Part shown: one piece after another, positions 50,657 to 63,415 of the stretch
Layout of the letters: each line of letters opens with the position of its first letter
Position numbering within the stretch: position 1 is the first letter of the stretch
DNA from: Serinus canaria
Taxonomy: Eukaryota > Chordata > Aves > Passeriformes > Fringillidae
Direction of reading: 5' to 3'
Length of the DNA stretch: 64,000 bases
NCBI RefSeq assembly: GCF_022539315.1
Contig: NC_066314.1
Location: forward strand, 62,109,543-62,173,542
The notes under the pieces: generated by a model
What the model was told of the DNA's origin: nothing
The model's database searches: none
What the model saw: the letters and a program-made list of their open reading frames with translations, nothing else
Translations under genes and position numbers: made by a program

Positions 50657-50679
50657 TTTATTAACCATAATCCTTTATT
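50657..50679 (-). terminator. IGF1: Paired AATAAA signals, candidate distal IGF1 mRNA end
   Basis: Two minus-strand AATAAA hexamers lie 17 nt apart (50674-50679 and 50657-50662). If used, the 3' UTR would be about 8.2 kb, longer than I recall for human. AATAAA at 51101-51106 or 53751-53756 are alternatives. Confidence 0.3.
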
Positions 50680-53264
50680 AGACCTCACAGAGGTGTAAAC
50701 TATACATACAAATACATTAGAAAGATACCCTCTTAACAGTAATGCTTCACATTTTGGACCTGATACCAAGAGGGTTCAAACATTTCAGTACATTCTACAA
50801 ACCAAAGGGTGCATTAGCCTTTATGTATACAGAGTGACAAAGCCCTTTACTGAAATCAAAGTAGATAAAAGTGAAAATCAGTCAACTACCTTCCAACCTT
50901 TACCTACCATAAATGCATATAAAAGCCTTTAAAAGCATGAATACACTATTATTTATGGAGCAAAGTTTACTGTTCTAGACAGCTCAGAGAGAGAGGGGAA
51001 GAGAATGATCAAGATGGCATTACATGAACTGCAAACTAGCAAAACTTCTTGATTTTTTTTTTTTTAATATTTGTACATATCAAGAGCTCCATTTTTTTGA
51101 TTTATTGGTTGTTACTAGAAAAGCTTACAAGTGCTAGATGGGGAGAATAGCGCAACAAAGACATTGTTGAGGTATTTGGGGGATTCTGCAACACAATGAT
51201 GTTACATACACAGTATGAAATATTATTTGTCATCAAGTAGTGACATTGTATTATGAGTAAGCACGAGAAAATAAAAAAGAAAGAATAAATCCAGTTAGAA
51301 CTTTAATCGATATTTAAATGGTTTCTAGTAAATGAACACTTAACACTTGTCACTGTTTGGTTATAAAGACTTGAAATGTTAATAGTAGGATTATTCAGTA
51401 GTGAAATCAGAAACTCATGTATCCACATTCATGCTTTGCATCATGGAAACCCCAGTTTTAGTCAGGATACCAATTGAGGTTCAACACTGAAGAAAGAGAG
51501 GACAGTTACTCCTTATGAAAAGGCTGTCCTGAAAAGCAAGTGTTGCTAATCTCTGTTTAGCATTCTAGGTGGCTTTGCAGTAATTTGGGAGAAAAGGAAG
51601 CTTAGACACGATTTGATTATCAGCAGCAGGTGGTGCTGCTTCTTCTACTTTGATTTTGTTTCCTGACATCCTTGATAAACATGTTTAATATTCAACCCTA
51701 AAACTCCAAGGATTAAGAAACTGTGAAAGAGAACCATCACGTTCTGACAAAAGCAATGAGAGGTGTCTGACCACAGGTGAAGCTGTTCAGAATATAATGA
51801 AGTACCAATCTGCTTTCAGTGGAGCATTTCATGACTCATGTCTGATGAGACTTAGATTAATCAGGCAACTATTATCTTTATACACTTCTGAGAATCATTT
51901 TTTACAATTTGCTCAGGATTTCTATAGAATTCTGCTGGACTAATTCCTTAGAAATAGTAATAAATGAAAAGATATGAGTTATACACTGTATCATGTGCTC
52001 TCACTTGCATGTGCTGTATTATATTCAAACTTGTCTCTACGTGGAAATAATGGAGAGAACCATAATTCTTATGCAGTATTTATATCATTACATTTCAAAT
52101 TCTAGTGTAAAAAAAAAAGATGGAATTCATTGCTGTGCACAAAATAAAGACATTTTACCTCTTGATAACACTTTAGTCTGTTGGTTTTGGATCCTTTGTC
52201 TTTGATCATTGTTAGAGTGAGGATTTTTTTCACACCATAAGTCAGGTTAATGCCAGTAAACCAGGAGGAGTGGAACATTCATTTGATTTTTAAATTTATG
52301 AAGTTAAATATTTCACTACAAAATATGAGTTTCATTTAATCAGTTTTTTTCTTTTTCTTTAATTTTCTGAAGTACGTGAAGCATGACCCAATTTGTCAGG
52401 ATAGAGTCCTTTTTGTTCTGCAAGTATTTTGTTGCTGCTTTAGAGGAATGAAATTATACAAATCAATGGAAAATACAATAAAATGCAATGCCTATGATTA
52501 AGTTAAAAAATGGTGTGAAAAATAACCTCTCAACTGCATTTGTTTTGTTTCTTAAGAACTTCAATAAAGTTGTGAATATGTAGATATTTTAGGTGGGTGT
52601 ATGTTTAATACTTGTAGGAAAGAATGTTTAGCAGCAGAATTATCACATTGGTGCTTTTTATGACTTTTGTGAGCCAAGCTGGCAAAATAAAAAGTTACTG
52701 AAGAACAAAGAGAACTCAAGAATTATAAATAATTTGGGATATAAGAAATTGCTAAACCTTTTTCTATTTCTGATATAGTTAAGAGTGCTGTAGAGGGGGA
52801 TGAATTATTCCCACAAAAAACATATAAATGACAAATTAATAGTTGAGGTGATGACAGAAATTATCATTCTGCTTTGTTTATGTTACCTGTTTTTTGTACT
52901 TTGAAGAGATGCTTACACTTAAAAAAATCAAATGTGGTGGAAGTTTTATGGCGAAAAATGAAATAGAAGATTAAATTTTAATAAAGGTTTTTAGAACATG
53001 ACCCTCAGAGTTAGTATTTTATATCTGCATCTAAGCAGATAAATATATTTGCCTGATGATAATGAAGAGGTGTCTTATGGTTTAAATATCTGGTCATTTC
53101 TTTAGGTATGAAAAACAAAGACAGGACCTAAATTGTGACATTGATATTACACAATGGTCTTCTAAAATTAGATTCCAACTTGGATTACTGAATGTAATCC
53201 ATAATATCTAAAGAGAAAAAAGCAAGCATTTCAAATTTTACTTGACAGGAAAAGGAAAGCGTAA

Positions 53265-53375
53265 TATACACATGCACACACACATGCACATAGACATGCA
53301 CACGCTGTAGCATTGTCTATATATACCCATATATATGTACATGTGTCTGTATATGTGTATATATACACACTACAC
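53265..53375. repeat. CA/TA-rich low-complexity tract in the IGF1 3' UTR region
   Basis: Mixed ACACACATGCACA and TATATACC/TATATGTAC repeats, able to form imperfect hairpins. It lies inside the inferred IGF1 UTR if a distal end is used. Confidence 0.8.
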
Positions 53376-54889
53376 CCTTTATGCAGCTAGTGTAAGATTT
53401 CCTAATGTAACCATCAGGGAGGTCCATCCTATTTTGGCCTATGCCACAATGGCATCTCTATAGTACATGACGTGTAATCAAATTTATGGCATTCCCATAA
53501 TATCCTTTTTGTTAAAAAAAAGTCAAAGAAGATTTCTATGTATCAGATTCTGTGTGTTTGGGCATTTATAGTCCAGTAGAATATTCCAATGCTGTCAGAA
53601 GCAACATGTTTAGTGTAGGAGTAGAACGGGTAACAACTTTGTGTTGAAATCTTTCTTTCCTTCTTTCAAGACAAATTTAATCTAGCTGCTTTACTGAATG
53701 CCACTTCCACACATGAATTAGATAATTAGGAATCTCATTAAGAAAAATTCTTTATTTTATGCGGATTGTACCCAAGAGAAAAAAATATCACTCATCTCCT
53801 CCTCTTTACCCTTAACCCCAGAATCAAAACAAAGTGAATCAAAGCAAAACAACCCTCCCAAACAAACAGACAAACAATAAAATTATGTTGCAATAGTCTT
53901 TTAACTAAGTTTGCTGGGCAGAGCAGGAGGAAGGAAAAACGTTGGTTTTGATTAGAAGCTGGGTGTTTGGAAGACTAAATTCCACTGACCAGTATCCTAA
54001 AAAGAGGGACCAGTATAAGTAGACCCTCCCAAATAAATTATTACTATTCCTTTTCAGACTAAAAATAAAGCATTTAAAATATATTGATTATACCTTCATC
54101 AGAACAACATAAGTATTCTTTTTGGCCTATAGGTTCCAAGAATCTCTTTTTGGGCTTAACTTAGGATAATTTCAAAACAAAAAAATGAAATGTGAAATTT
54201 TGCACATAAGGTTGTTCATAGTGACCACATAAAGTAATAAAAGAAAAACAATTCACAGACTCTTAGCCATATATTTCAACTTTTTCTCACAATTTGGAAC
54301 TGGTGAGACTTAAAAAAACCAACAATTTCCTGATAGGAATAATTTTTTTCATTCCTTGTTAAATTCAGATGTGCTTGAATCTTTTGTAGGTTTTAAGAAC
54401 ATTGTTTTCAATTATGTGCCATGAGTAAGCAAGTAATCAGGTAAAAGTAAAAATGTGTGCACAGTGAAAATCTCAATCATATCATGCCACTGACCAAGCC
54501 AAACTCTACACTGATTTCAGACTAGAGGTGGCTTAAAAATCTCTGGTACAGTATAGACCCGCACAATCTGAAAAGCTTTCAGTCACATCAAGGCTTTCAT
54601 TTCCCTGACTTCTAACACTTTTCTTCATGTGAATTTCTGGCTTGGAATAAGGATTCAGAATTTCATTTAAAGTCTATGAATTTTTGTGGTACTTTGACTC
54701 TTATTCCTGCCCCACCTGCATTGATACAAGATTACTTTGCTGTATTTTGAGTGACAAAAAGTTGAAAAGTTATGGCTAGTTTTATTTCTATTTTAATAAT
54801 CATACCTATGTAATTGTCATTTTCATACATTAAAAAAATATTTATGCTTTCTTTTATATTTTAGTCAAGTACTTTCTTAAACAAAACAA

Positions 54890-54897
54890 TAGCACCA
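54890..54897 (-). promoter_or_regulatory. IGF1: miR-29 8-mer seed match in the IGF1 3' UTR
   Basis: TGGTGCTA on the minus strand, inside a conserved block (CCAA-GTGGTGCTATTGTTT). miR-29 targeting of IGF1 is known in mammals. The block also ties this position to the human UTR, showing that the UTR reaches this far. Confidence 0.5.
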
Positions 54898-57800
54898 CTT
54901 TGGCATTGTTGGCCAAATCAGTAACAGGTAAAGCAAATATGCAAATACACTTTTCTGATCTTGTCATATCATGCACTTGCTTGCTGAATGGAGAGCCAAG
55001 AAGACACAGTGCTTGGCCTGAAGTCTTCATTAATCAGCTCTAACCATTGGTACTGAGAGAACAAGGAGCTCAGGGGCAACTGAGCATGGCTCCTAGCTGT
55101 GTGTGGAATTCACTTCTGTAAACAAAGCTTGCCACTAATTCGTCCTTCAGTCTTACCAAAGGGATCAGCAGGGTAAGCTGCCTTGGGAAAAAAAGGGGGC
55201 CATTTTCATGTATCTACCAGGACTGGATGCAACATCCCAGGCTTTGATTTTCTGTCTCTCTTAGCTGAATGGTGTAAATAAGCTCATACAAGTCCTTCAT
55301 GGAAATGTGGGTTTATAACTACATTTTGAGCAAAATAATGAATTTATTGATTTTCCATTTAAACTCTTAATGACTAATATTGTTTACTATGGAGATGAGA
55401 CTTAAATTTTGCTACCTTGGTGAGAGATAATATCTGAAGTGGATTTAGATCTGCAATGCTTTTTGGACTGACTGAAAATAATGAGGCTTAATTCACTTTT
55501 TAAATTATGCATTTCAGTGAAATTCTGTGTAATAGTTGGAATTTTAAGTCTATTCTAGAAAGCAGAGATCTGTGATCTCTGTCATGTGACTTACACAATA
55601 GGGAAGGATGAGAAATTGGCTTTTGTTTACCACTTCAGTGATTTATGAGAATCAATAGCATCTGGTGAGAGCCCTATTTCTAAATATCTGGAGTGCTTTT
55701 AAAAATCCAGCTAAAGCTTTCAATTTCTGTAATTAGAATTTTCTCAAGACAGACTGCTTTGTACTTTTGGGAGGGAGATGCTTTGGCTCATGCTTCAACT
55801 TCTTTAAGTAGTGGATTTATTGTGATTACTAAGCTAATGCAGCCCTTTATCTTTCAAACTAACTGGTTTACCATGTGCTCTCTGCCATATGATTGTAGAT
55901 TTCTTATACAAAGTGCCTTCCTCACCCATGCATTTCTCACCTCTGTGGGGCTGGAGCTACTTCCCATTTTGTGATATCATTTATTCTCTAGTAAAGCAAA
56001 GTGTTGCCTTTGAAGTTTGCAGCTATTCAGTATTTATTTTAGTTGCTTTCAAGAATTGTTCCAATTTGTTTAGACAGTTGTCAAATGGTGATAAATATTG
56101 CTGTCTCTGAGTGACATTTTCTAATTATGGTTTTTCAACGCGAGAAATATGGTGGCATGAATGTGAGTGTGTGAATCCCAAGATAAGACCGAAAATTTGA
56201 ATTAATTTGCAGGAATTGATGCCAAATGATGTATAGTTAGTCAGTTAAAAGCACATCAATAAAAAAGTTATCTACAAAGAAACTTCCTGCCACAGATATC
56301 TCAAATTGCTTCTTACCCTCACACCTTTCTTCCCTCTTCCCCTTAGAACTTCAGAAGAGACAGGGGACAGAAACGGTCAGGGGCTTGAAATGGAAATATG
56401 TATTCTGTCTGTGACATCAAAATAATGGCTTGTTCTTAGACTGCGTTGCAGAATTCTTACAGCCACTGAAGTAAAAGTCCTTCCCTCTCCATCCCCCCTG
56501 CCAAAAAAAGGCCTGTAGGAGCTGTGACAGATATCAGAATTGCTAACTCTATTTATTGAATTGGTGGTAAATAATTTAGGTTAGTTTCCCCATCTGTTTC
56601 TCTTTACTTTCTTCCTTTTTGAACATAACTATCTCAGTCAGTGAGAGCTGTGACATATTCTTTTTATTCATTTACTGTTCTACTTTTACATTGCTATGTC
56701 AGCTTATTGTGCATATAGACATCCATCTCACAGAAAGCAGAGGGTTTAAAGAGCTGTATAGGAATACATTGCACTTGTTAAAAATACAAACCACAAATTT
56801 TCTATGGGAATAGAAAAGGAACTACAATAATTTGTTAGACTTTTATGACCTTTCCTGCTTGTTTCACAAGGGACTATTGAGGACCTGTACATATGCAGTC
56901 TAGAGAGAACCTTCTCTTGTGTTTAAGTCAATAGTTATCCACTCCCTCTTTTGCTTTTAGAACCCTTCCTTCCCCAGAAGGGATACTGCAGTAGAAAGTA
57001 AGGCAAATTTGAGCAGCCTTCAGAAGGAGATTATTCCTTTACAGATCTAATCTGCCACCTCCCTAACTGCTCCCTTCATACACTGTTTTCCAGGCCCTCT
57101 TTGGAGCTGACCAAGAAATGCTTCATCCCTTGCCTGAGCCTACCACATGCAGCATGGTGAGGTGAAAAAGTTGAATGGGACCACATCAGAGTTCTTGGAC
57201 AGGGTGGAACAGTGCCTTCCTCCTCCCTCCCTCTTCCTCTGCCTTCCCTTCTCTCACAGACAGGTTTAATGCTCACCTTGGGACACTGTTGGCTGCTTAT
57301 CCCCTTCACTGCTTGGCCAGTCTACACTGGGCTGATTTACAAAACTGCAGCAGAGGTGTTATTCAAGGAAGAACCACTGCAGGGCCTATCAGAGTTACAT
57401 GGCAGGGATTATCTGGGCATCTCTGACTCCCACAAGAGCACAGGAATGGCACTTGTAAGTGAGGGTGTAAGGATGTTATGGTTAATCTCTCCTCAAGGAC
57501 TCATTCTACACTGGTAATTTGGTGATTAGACCAGCTTTTCTGATTTACAGAGAGATGCACCCCAACTCACAGTCAGGTAAACCACATCTGATTGTGGGAG
57601 GAATTTAAATGGAGTGGGGCTTGAGTACCCCTTTATGATTGAACAGAATGCTGATATTTCAGCAATATTTAGGCTCTGGGGGACTCCTCTTTGAAGTCAC
57701 TTGTTTTTCAAATTATTTTTCCAATTATCTTTGGGCCTACACATGAGTTTGAGTTCCACATAATCAGATATCAAAACACCACCCTTCAAGTATCTAAGAG

Positions 57801-58342
57801 CAAACAAGTATTTTGATTTGAAGATGGTAAAGTTATTTTCATGTTGAAATCTGAAGCCATTTCAATTGATTTAAGCTGAATATTTTTGAAAGTAATTTAT
57901 CATTTAATCTTTGGCTTGGTCTTTCCATATTTGCTTTTACCTATTACCGTTTTGGCCAGACCCTTTCATGTAACAAACTATAAAATAGCACCGTTGTACT
58001 ATAAAACAGAGATTTTTTACATACTGTTTGATATATGTGTATTGTTGATATGCTAAATTTTACATACTGCATTATATGGAGGAAGAAAGAAGTTACCTAT
58101 ACTGTTACAAAATAATTACCTGGAAGAATCATTACTGGTTCAAGAGCCTATGTATGCTTTAACTGCTTTTAAAAATCTTTTGTCTCACAAATTGCAAAAA
58201 AAATTTTGCATGTTTGCAAGAGAAGGAAGAATAAAACTGTCTTGAAACAAATGCATCTATAACCCATATTTTGTCGAAATGCCACAGATGGAATTAATGG
58301 ATGTTTAAAACTGTATATGTTACCTTACTGCTGCTGTTACTG

Positions 58343-58349
58343 GGAATGT
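58343..58349 (-). promoter_or_regulatory. IGF1: miR-1/miR-206 seed match in the IGF1 3' UTR (site 2)
   Basis: A second ACATTCC on the minus strand, 333 nt beyond the first. It sits near a block resembling the human UTR, but I am less sure the heptamer itself is at a conserved position. Confidence 0.4.
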
Positions 58350-58675
58350 CAAACTGTGCAAATATGAAGGGGTAGACAAACAATGTTTTCAGACACTGTA
58401 AAACAAACAGCCTGTTGCTTGTAAAGAAGTGCAAATAAAAAAAACCACCACTTAGACAAGGCTGATGAATGACTCCAGCAGCCAGTGTTCATAGGTTAAT
58501 TTAGTGCAATTGGATCCATCAAAGGCCCAAAATTTGTAGGCTTTTGAGGGGCACAGGACTTTAAGAGTTTTCGTGCAGGACATTTAAAACAGGTTAACAA
58601 ACAGCAATGTATCAACCACAGAATTTTTTAGCTCTGGTCTGGTTAAAATGTTCTGTTCTCTAAAGACTTAATATT

Positions 58676-58682
58676 GGAATGT
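58676..58682 (-). promoter_or_regulatory. IGF1: miR-1/miR-206 seed match in the IGF1 3' UTR (site 1)
   Basis: ACATTCC on the minus strand, in a block that resembles the human UTR (AAACATTCCAA). miR-1/206 repression of IGF1 in muscle is established in mammals and fish. The site is seen directly; function here is inferred. Confidence 0.55.
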
Positions 58683-58782
58683 TTAGTTGTATTGTTCACT
58701 GGGAGAATGCCCATTGGTTGAAATTGCATCAAGCTTTTTAAAACAAAGGTTTTTTTTAAGTCTTCCAATGTTTAACAAATAA

Positions 58783-58788
58783 TTTATT
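58783..58788 (-). terminator. IGF1: Proximal AATAAA in the IGF1 3' UTR
   Basis: Minus-strand AATAAA about 60 nt after the IGF1 stop codon. It could generate very short-UTR transcripts that escape downstream microRNA sites. Short IGF1 mRNAs from proximal poly(A) use are known in mammals, but use of this site is unproven. Confidence 0.35.
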
Positions 58789-58847
58789 TACAGCAAAGTA
58801 TCCTGCAGATGGCACATTCATTCTTCATTCTTGTGGATGGCATGTTC

Positions 58848-58907
58848 TTACATTCTGTAGTTTCTGTTTCCTGTGTTCCCTCTACTTGTGTTCTTCAAAT
58901 GCACTTC
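58848..58907 (-). CDS. IGF1: IGF1, last coding exon (C-terminus of the Ea E-peptide)
   Basis: IGF1 is the secreted insulin-like growth factor that mediates growth-hormone action through IGF1R. On the minus strand the acceptor ctttcag (58908 side) is followed by 19 codons, EVHLKNTSRGNTGNRNYRM, then TAA at 58850-58848. This is the terminal segment of the pro-IGF-I Ea peptide (human EVHLKNASRGSAGNKNYRM). The mature hormone (B, C, A, D domains) and the start of the E-peptide are encoded by exons beyond the right edge: I found nothing resembling them in 58908-64000, so this intron is at least 5.1 kb. No alternative Eb/Ec-type exon was recognised. Confidence 0.96.
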   Translation of the reverse strand, partial: EVHLKNTSRGNTGNRNYRM

Positions 58908-61900
58908 CTGAAAGTTTAGAAAGAAAAGTTTATTATAGATGTGTATTATCATACATTGTATGACCACAAAACTTATATTAGTAAGAAAACAGTTGTCCTG
59001 AGTGCTGGAACTGCTAGATAATTTTTAATCAATAATTCAGTTATCTACAGAGAATTTAACTATGCAGAACTTCTGTATAGTTCCCTGTTCTGAAATTCCC
59101 TGTTCTCCTAGACATAAACACTTTGACTGTTGTCATTCTTGGTCTTGGCAGAGGAGACATCTACTGCTGGAACCTGGATGGACTTAGGGATAGCGCAGGT
59201 ACCAAAGATCCCTTTTCTTTCCCAAAGATATTTGCAGAAGGAGGATGTAGAGGGGCCAGGGAACTTTCAAGTTGTAACTGCAGGATTTATGGAATTTCTT
59301 GGGCTTTGGTACCAGGTATTTTCAAAATTGCTCTGCTAACTACATGTTGTATAGATGGCATAATAGGTTTGTTGGATAAGACCTTGAGGAGGAAAAATTT
59401 GTGGGTTTGCTGTAGGAGCTGCAGCCATATAATTTGTATTTTCAAAACAGACAGGGTGATGTGCCAGGCAAATCAAGGGAGCTTTGGACTGAATAATGCC
59501 CTCAGTTCCCTGTCATTCCACACACAGGCCAGCATCAGCAGCAGTGATGGGGTGGTGTATACATTTCAATTTGATCTCCTTGTTTGCCACTCTAGAAAAT
59601 ATTAGCCAGGCCCAAGACTGTGTATTCTGTATCAGACCAAAGCCAGAATTTTTAAGTGACTCCCCATATTTGTAATACTCATCAGAATACTTAGTTCAGT
59701 GAAATTGCTGTATTTTTCCTAAGAAAAGCAAATAAACAAAATCTCTGTAAAAGGTGAAGCCATGTGTGTATGCAGCTCTACCACTGCATTAGCTGTTATT
59801 TATGCCCTAAAAATAAGGAGCCTCTAAAATTTAAAGTAATAACATTTTCTTGCTTTTCTAATAGACAGAAATAAAATGGAAGCTAATTTGGTGCATTAGT
59901 TTTGTGGGGGTTTTTAGTGATTTCACATAAAAAATACTATTCTACATATAACCTTTCCATTTCTCTTCAGTATCTATTAAAAATAAAATCTGAAATTAAA
60001 TTAAAAATAAAGCAAATCATAAACTTTCAAAGGATCACAAAATTTGAACTCATAGAGAGCTTATTAATTTTCACTGGATTTGTATTGGCTTCTGATGGAT
60101 ATGAGAGGAATTATTATTTTAGGTATGTAAAACAAAAATTAGGCCCTACTAGTAATTCTTAATTAATTACACCACCACCAAGTATTAAACATTAAGCCAA
60201 ACTAGGATTTATCCACACTGACAAGCCAAAGTTGTTAACAGCAAAATAGTCATAATGAAGAAATGTTTTTGTTAGGAACATGCCATTATAGACTAGATTA
60301 ATCATCTAGTCACTATTTCTGTGAACAGTTCAGAAGGATATTGGCTGGTCCTCATCCAGTTTTTCTAATATTGCTGTAGAATAGCATCAATCAAATACAG
60401 AATCAGAAATGTCAACAGAATTCTGCTTATCCTTAAATAAGAATGTATTTTGCTTTTCATTGCCTGTTTCTCCTCCAACTTTTCCAAAATGACCCTTGCT
60501 GCCTTCACTTTTTCCTAAATTATACATGAGTTTTCTCCCTGAAAAGCTCATTCTGGGTGAGCCCTTAAATTTTCACTGATTAAAATAATCATGGCAGCAT
60601 TTCACAGGAGTCTGCCAACACGAAGGATCCTGCCTTATTCTACAAGTGCTTATATTGGTTACAATGAGCTAAGAAAACAGGAATTTCTCTACTCATATGC
60701 CCAGGTTTTTTTTTCTACACAGCAACAAAACAAAATATTCTCTTCAGTGCTGACCCTAGGTGCTCCTCCTTGAAGAGCGTTTACCAGCATGTAGGAAAAG
60801 TTCTATGTTTCATTTTATCTGCCAAAAGTCATATATTCTTAGAGATTACAAACTCTTGATCTATAAAATAGACAGTGAGAGCCTTAAAGTGAAACAACAG
60901 CCATTTTGCATTGCAGTGACTTTCAAAGTCTATTTAGATTTAAAATTAACTGGATGTTTCTGACGTGAAAATATAAATTCTCTCCTGCTTTTGTTGTCTG
61001 ACTTTAATATGGTTTTATCATTCAAATAAAGCAGGTACTAGGGTGCAGGAGTGTTTCACTTACAGATTTTAATAAAGACATGCAGGTGGAAAAAGAGTTG
61101 TCGTGATACAGCTAGCTTTGAAATTGAAGGAAGATGGCAGCTTGCTTTTAGAACACTTCCTTCTCCAGAATCAGCATTTTGGATACATAACTTCCAATAA
61201 GTGTACTGGTGGTAGCATGCATGCTAGAAAATGCTTTTACCCACACAACACATTCTTTTCAAGTATGAAATACTGAGACCACTGGGGGGAAAAAAACCAG
61301 GGACACCAAAACCGGGTGTGGATGCCTGAATTAGATTATCAGGCCTGCTTTTGTATTGGTGTAGAAAAGTTTGGTTTGTTTCTCAAGTCTTTGAGAAGAA
61401 GGTAATTGGAAATAAAACTGCTCTGAGCTGATATTCAGACCCACACAAAGACAATCATAATTTTAAGATGAGAGATGCAAATTGTGATCAATTTATAAGT
61501 CAGCTAAAGGACAGGAAAGCAAACTTCTAGCCTATCACCTTCAGCATGGATCTTTGGAGATAAGGCATTGTTAGCAGTTGGATAACAACTATCTCAGTAA
61601 TGGTCATTTGACTGAGCTGGAAGGGTACTGGGAAGCAAGCAGCAGCATTCTTATCCCATTAGGGCAGACATTCAAACCTCATATTGGCATTGAAAGTTCT
61701 CTTGCTCTATTGGTAATAAACGGAAAGTCTAATGTTTGTAGTAACAGGCATGATACCTTAGCTATGAATTCTCTGGGGTCTCTGAAAGCTTTCTAGCTCT
61801 GTGGGCAGTGTGATCACTGACATAAAAACAGGACTGCAAAGCAAGCAATGGGAGAAAATAATTCTCTGAAAAGGCCAAGTCCTTCTATCTGTTACACCTA

Positions 61901-62354
61901 AAAGTTCACTCATTGGCTTGGTAACGTGGTGTGGCTTCAACAGAAATTAGGATTGGTGCCGTGGTGCATATTTTGGCCTGTGAATGTATCTGAGTTGATA
62001 CTGAGCCAATTACAAAAGAATCTGCCAGTCTTAGAAAAATTAATGAGAAATATTGCCATACTTTTTCTGTTTTCTTAATGGCATTTTCTTAAAATAAAAA
62101 TACTAGTATCTTTTCCCTTTCTCTCTTAGTCCCACTCAGTAATTATTAAAATTTTGAAGATTAGATAAAATATGAAAAGTATTTTTGAGAAAACCCACCT
62201 CCTATTCATACCTAGTTGGTATATTTATGTGCATTTTTCACATATGAGGCCTAAAGAAGAAAAAGGACTGCAAATCTGGGGAAGAGTAAAATTCTCTCTA
62301 GATATGCACTTCTTTGGCCATTTTGCTCAGGTTGCAAGGGTATGACATGGCACA
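58908..62354 (-). other. IGF1: IGF1 intron (3' part)
   Basis: Sequence immediately upstream (minus sense) of the last IGF1 exon. The longest non-repeat frame in the window (59123-59605, plus, 160 codons) lies here. It is Cys-rich but has no recognisable domain and is on the opposite strand to IGF1, so I do not call it a gene. Confidence 0.75.
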
Positions 62355-62613
62355 ATGTTCATGAACAAGATCAGGTTGAGCCAGGGCTGGTACAGATGGG
62401 ATGGCAGGAAAACTTTTTTCTCAGAAAACATTGTCAAGCACTGTAAAAGGCTGCCTAAGGAAGTTGTGGAGTCATTATCCCTGCAGTTATTTAAAATATA
62501 TGTAGATGTGGCACTTACAGACAGGATTTACTGCTGGACTTGGCAGTGCTGAGTTAATGGCTGGACTCAATGTTCTTAGAGTTCTTTTCCTATCTAAATG
62601 ATTGTATGGTTCT
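62355..62613 (+). mobile_element. CR1 LINE 3' fragment in the IGF1 intron
   Basis: AAGCACTGTAAAAGGCTGCC, GAAGTTGTGGAGTCATTATC, TAATGGCTGGACTCAATG and a terminal TGATTGTATGGTTCT fit a diverged avian CR1 3' end. Confidence 0.8.
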
Positions 62614-63383
62614 TTTTAACTGGATTTTAAAATCAGCCTCACCAGCCTTCACATTCAGTAGTAATTTTCAAGGTACCTCATGATCTTGAACTTAGAAGAG
62701 CTTTGTGACATTGTTTCTGTGACACTGCTTCATTTGAAAAGGTCACAATCTTCCCTCATGTGTACACTTTTAGAAATTGCTCAGCTGTTTCCTTTGGTAG
62801 GGCAGTTGTTTTTCAAAGAGCTACTCAATAGTTTTCCAAATATCTGTAAAAATTTAATTCATTTAAGGATAATTGACTAAACTTTAAGCATTTTTCAGAA
62901 GAGAAACAAACAAAAGAAAAGCTAGATTGTACCGTGACACCGAAGACAGGACTTAAACTCCCCCTCTTGCTCTTGTTTTTCACTTTAAAACTCTAAATGT
63001 AGTGTAAAACTGGGAGAAACCATTACTTTGTTTTCCAGCAGAAATGCTAAAACTGGAAATAAGGGAAGATCCCTACTTCACTGAACTAAGATCATCTACC
63101 AAATTGTGCCTCGCAGGAAACATCTGCACAAGGAACTGGGGAAATAGACCACTTGTTTAAGCACTAGAAACACTAAACCAAAACCCCAATCCTGGATTTG
63201 CCATTTAAAAAGATTGAGGAGATGCTGAACAAAGATTATCCAATGTATGAAATGCACAAGAAACTGATTCTCCATGAAATCTGAGAGGAACTGAACAGCC
63301 TCCTATATATTGCACCTAGTCCTACCTTACATCTTGCATCGAAATATGAAAATTTTGAAGAGGTGGTATATATATAATCATAG

Positions 63384-63415
<32 letters not shown>

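Larger units (their letters stand above)
50641..58847 (-). other. IGF1: IGF1 3' untranslated region (left end uncertain)
   Basis: The long IGF1 mRNA of mammals has a 3' UTR of about 6-7 kb. Reading the minus strand here, I recognise blocks that match the human UTR as I remember it: just after the stop (about 58650-58840), about 58380-58520, about 57930-58030, and about 54770-54925. The last is nearly 4 kb from the stop, so the UTR extends at least to about 54.7 kb. The end is not fixed. Candidate minus-strand AATAAA signals lie at 53751-53756, 51101-51106, 50674-50679 and 50657-50662. No CR1 copy is visible within it, although flanking DNA has several. Open reading frames in this span (for example at 55693-55974 and 57175-57517) show no recognisable protein. 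Confidence 0.65.

Noticed and set aside
57175..57517. Overlapping open frames in a locally GC-richer stretch
   Set aside because: They fall inside the inferred IGF1 3' UTR, on the opposite strand, with no recognisable protein features.
59123..59605. 160-codon open frame on plus, the longest outside the minisatellite
   Set aside because: It lies in an IGF1 intron on the opposite strand, has no recognisable domain or repeat-protein signature, and a second overlapping frame (59130-59339) is also open. A real gene would need conservation or expression evidence.
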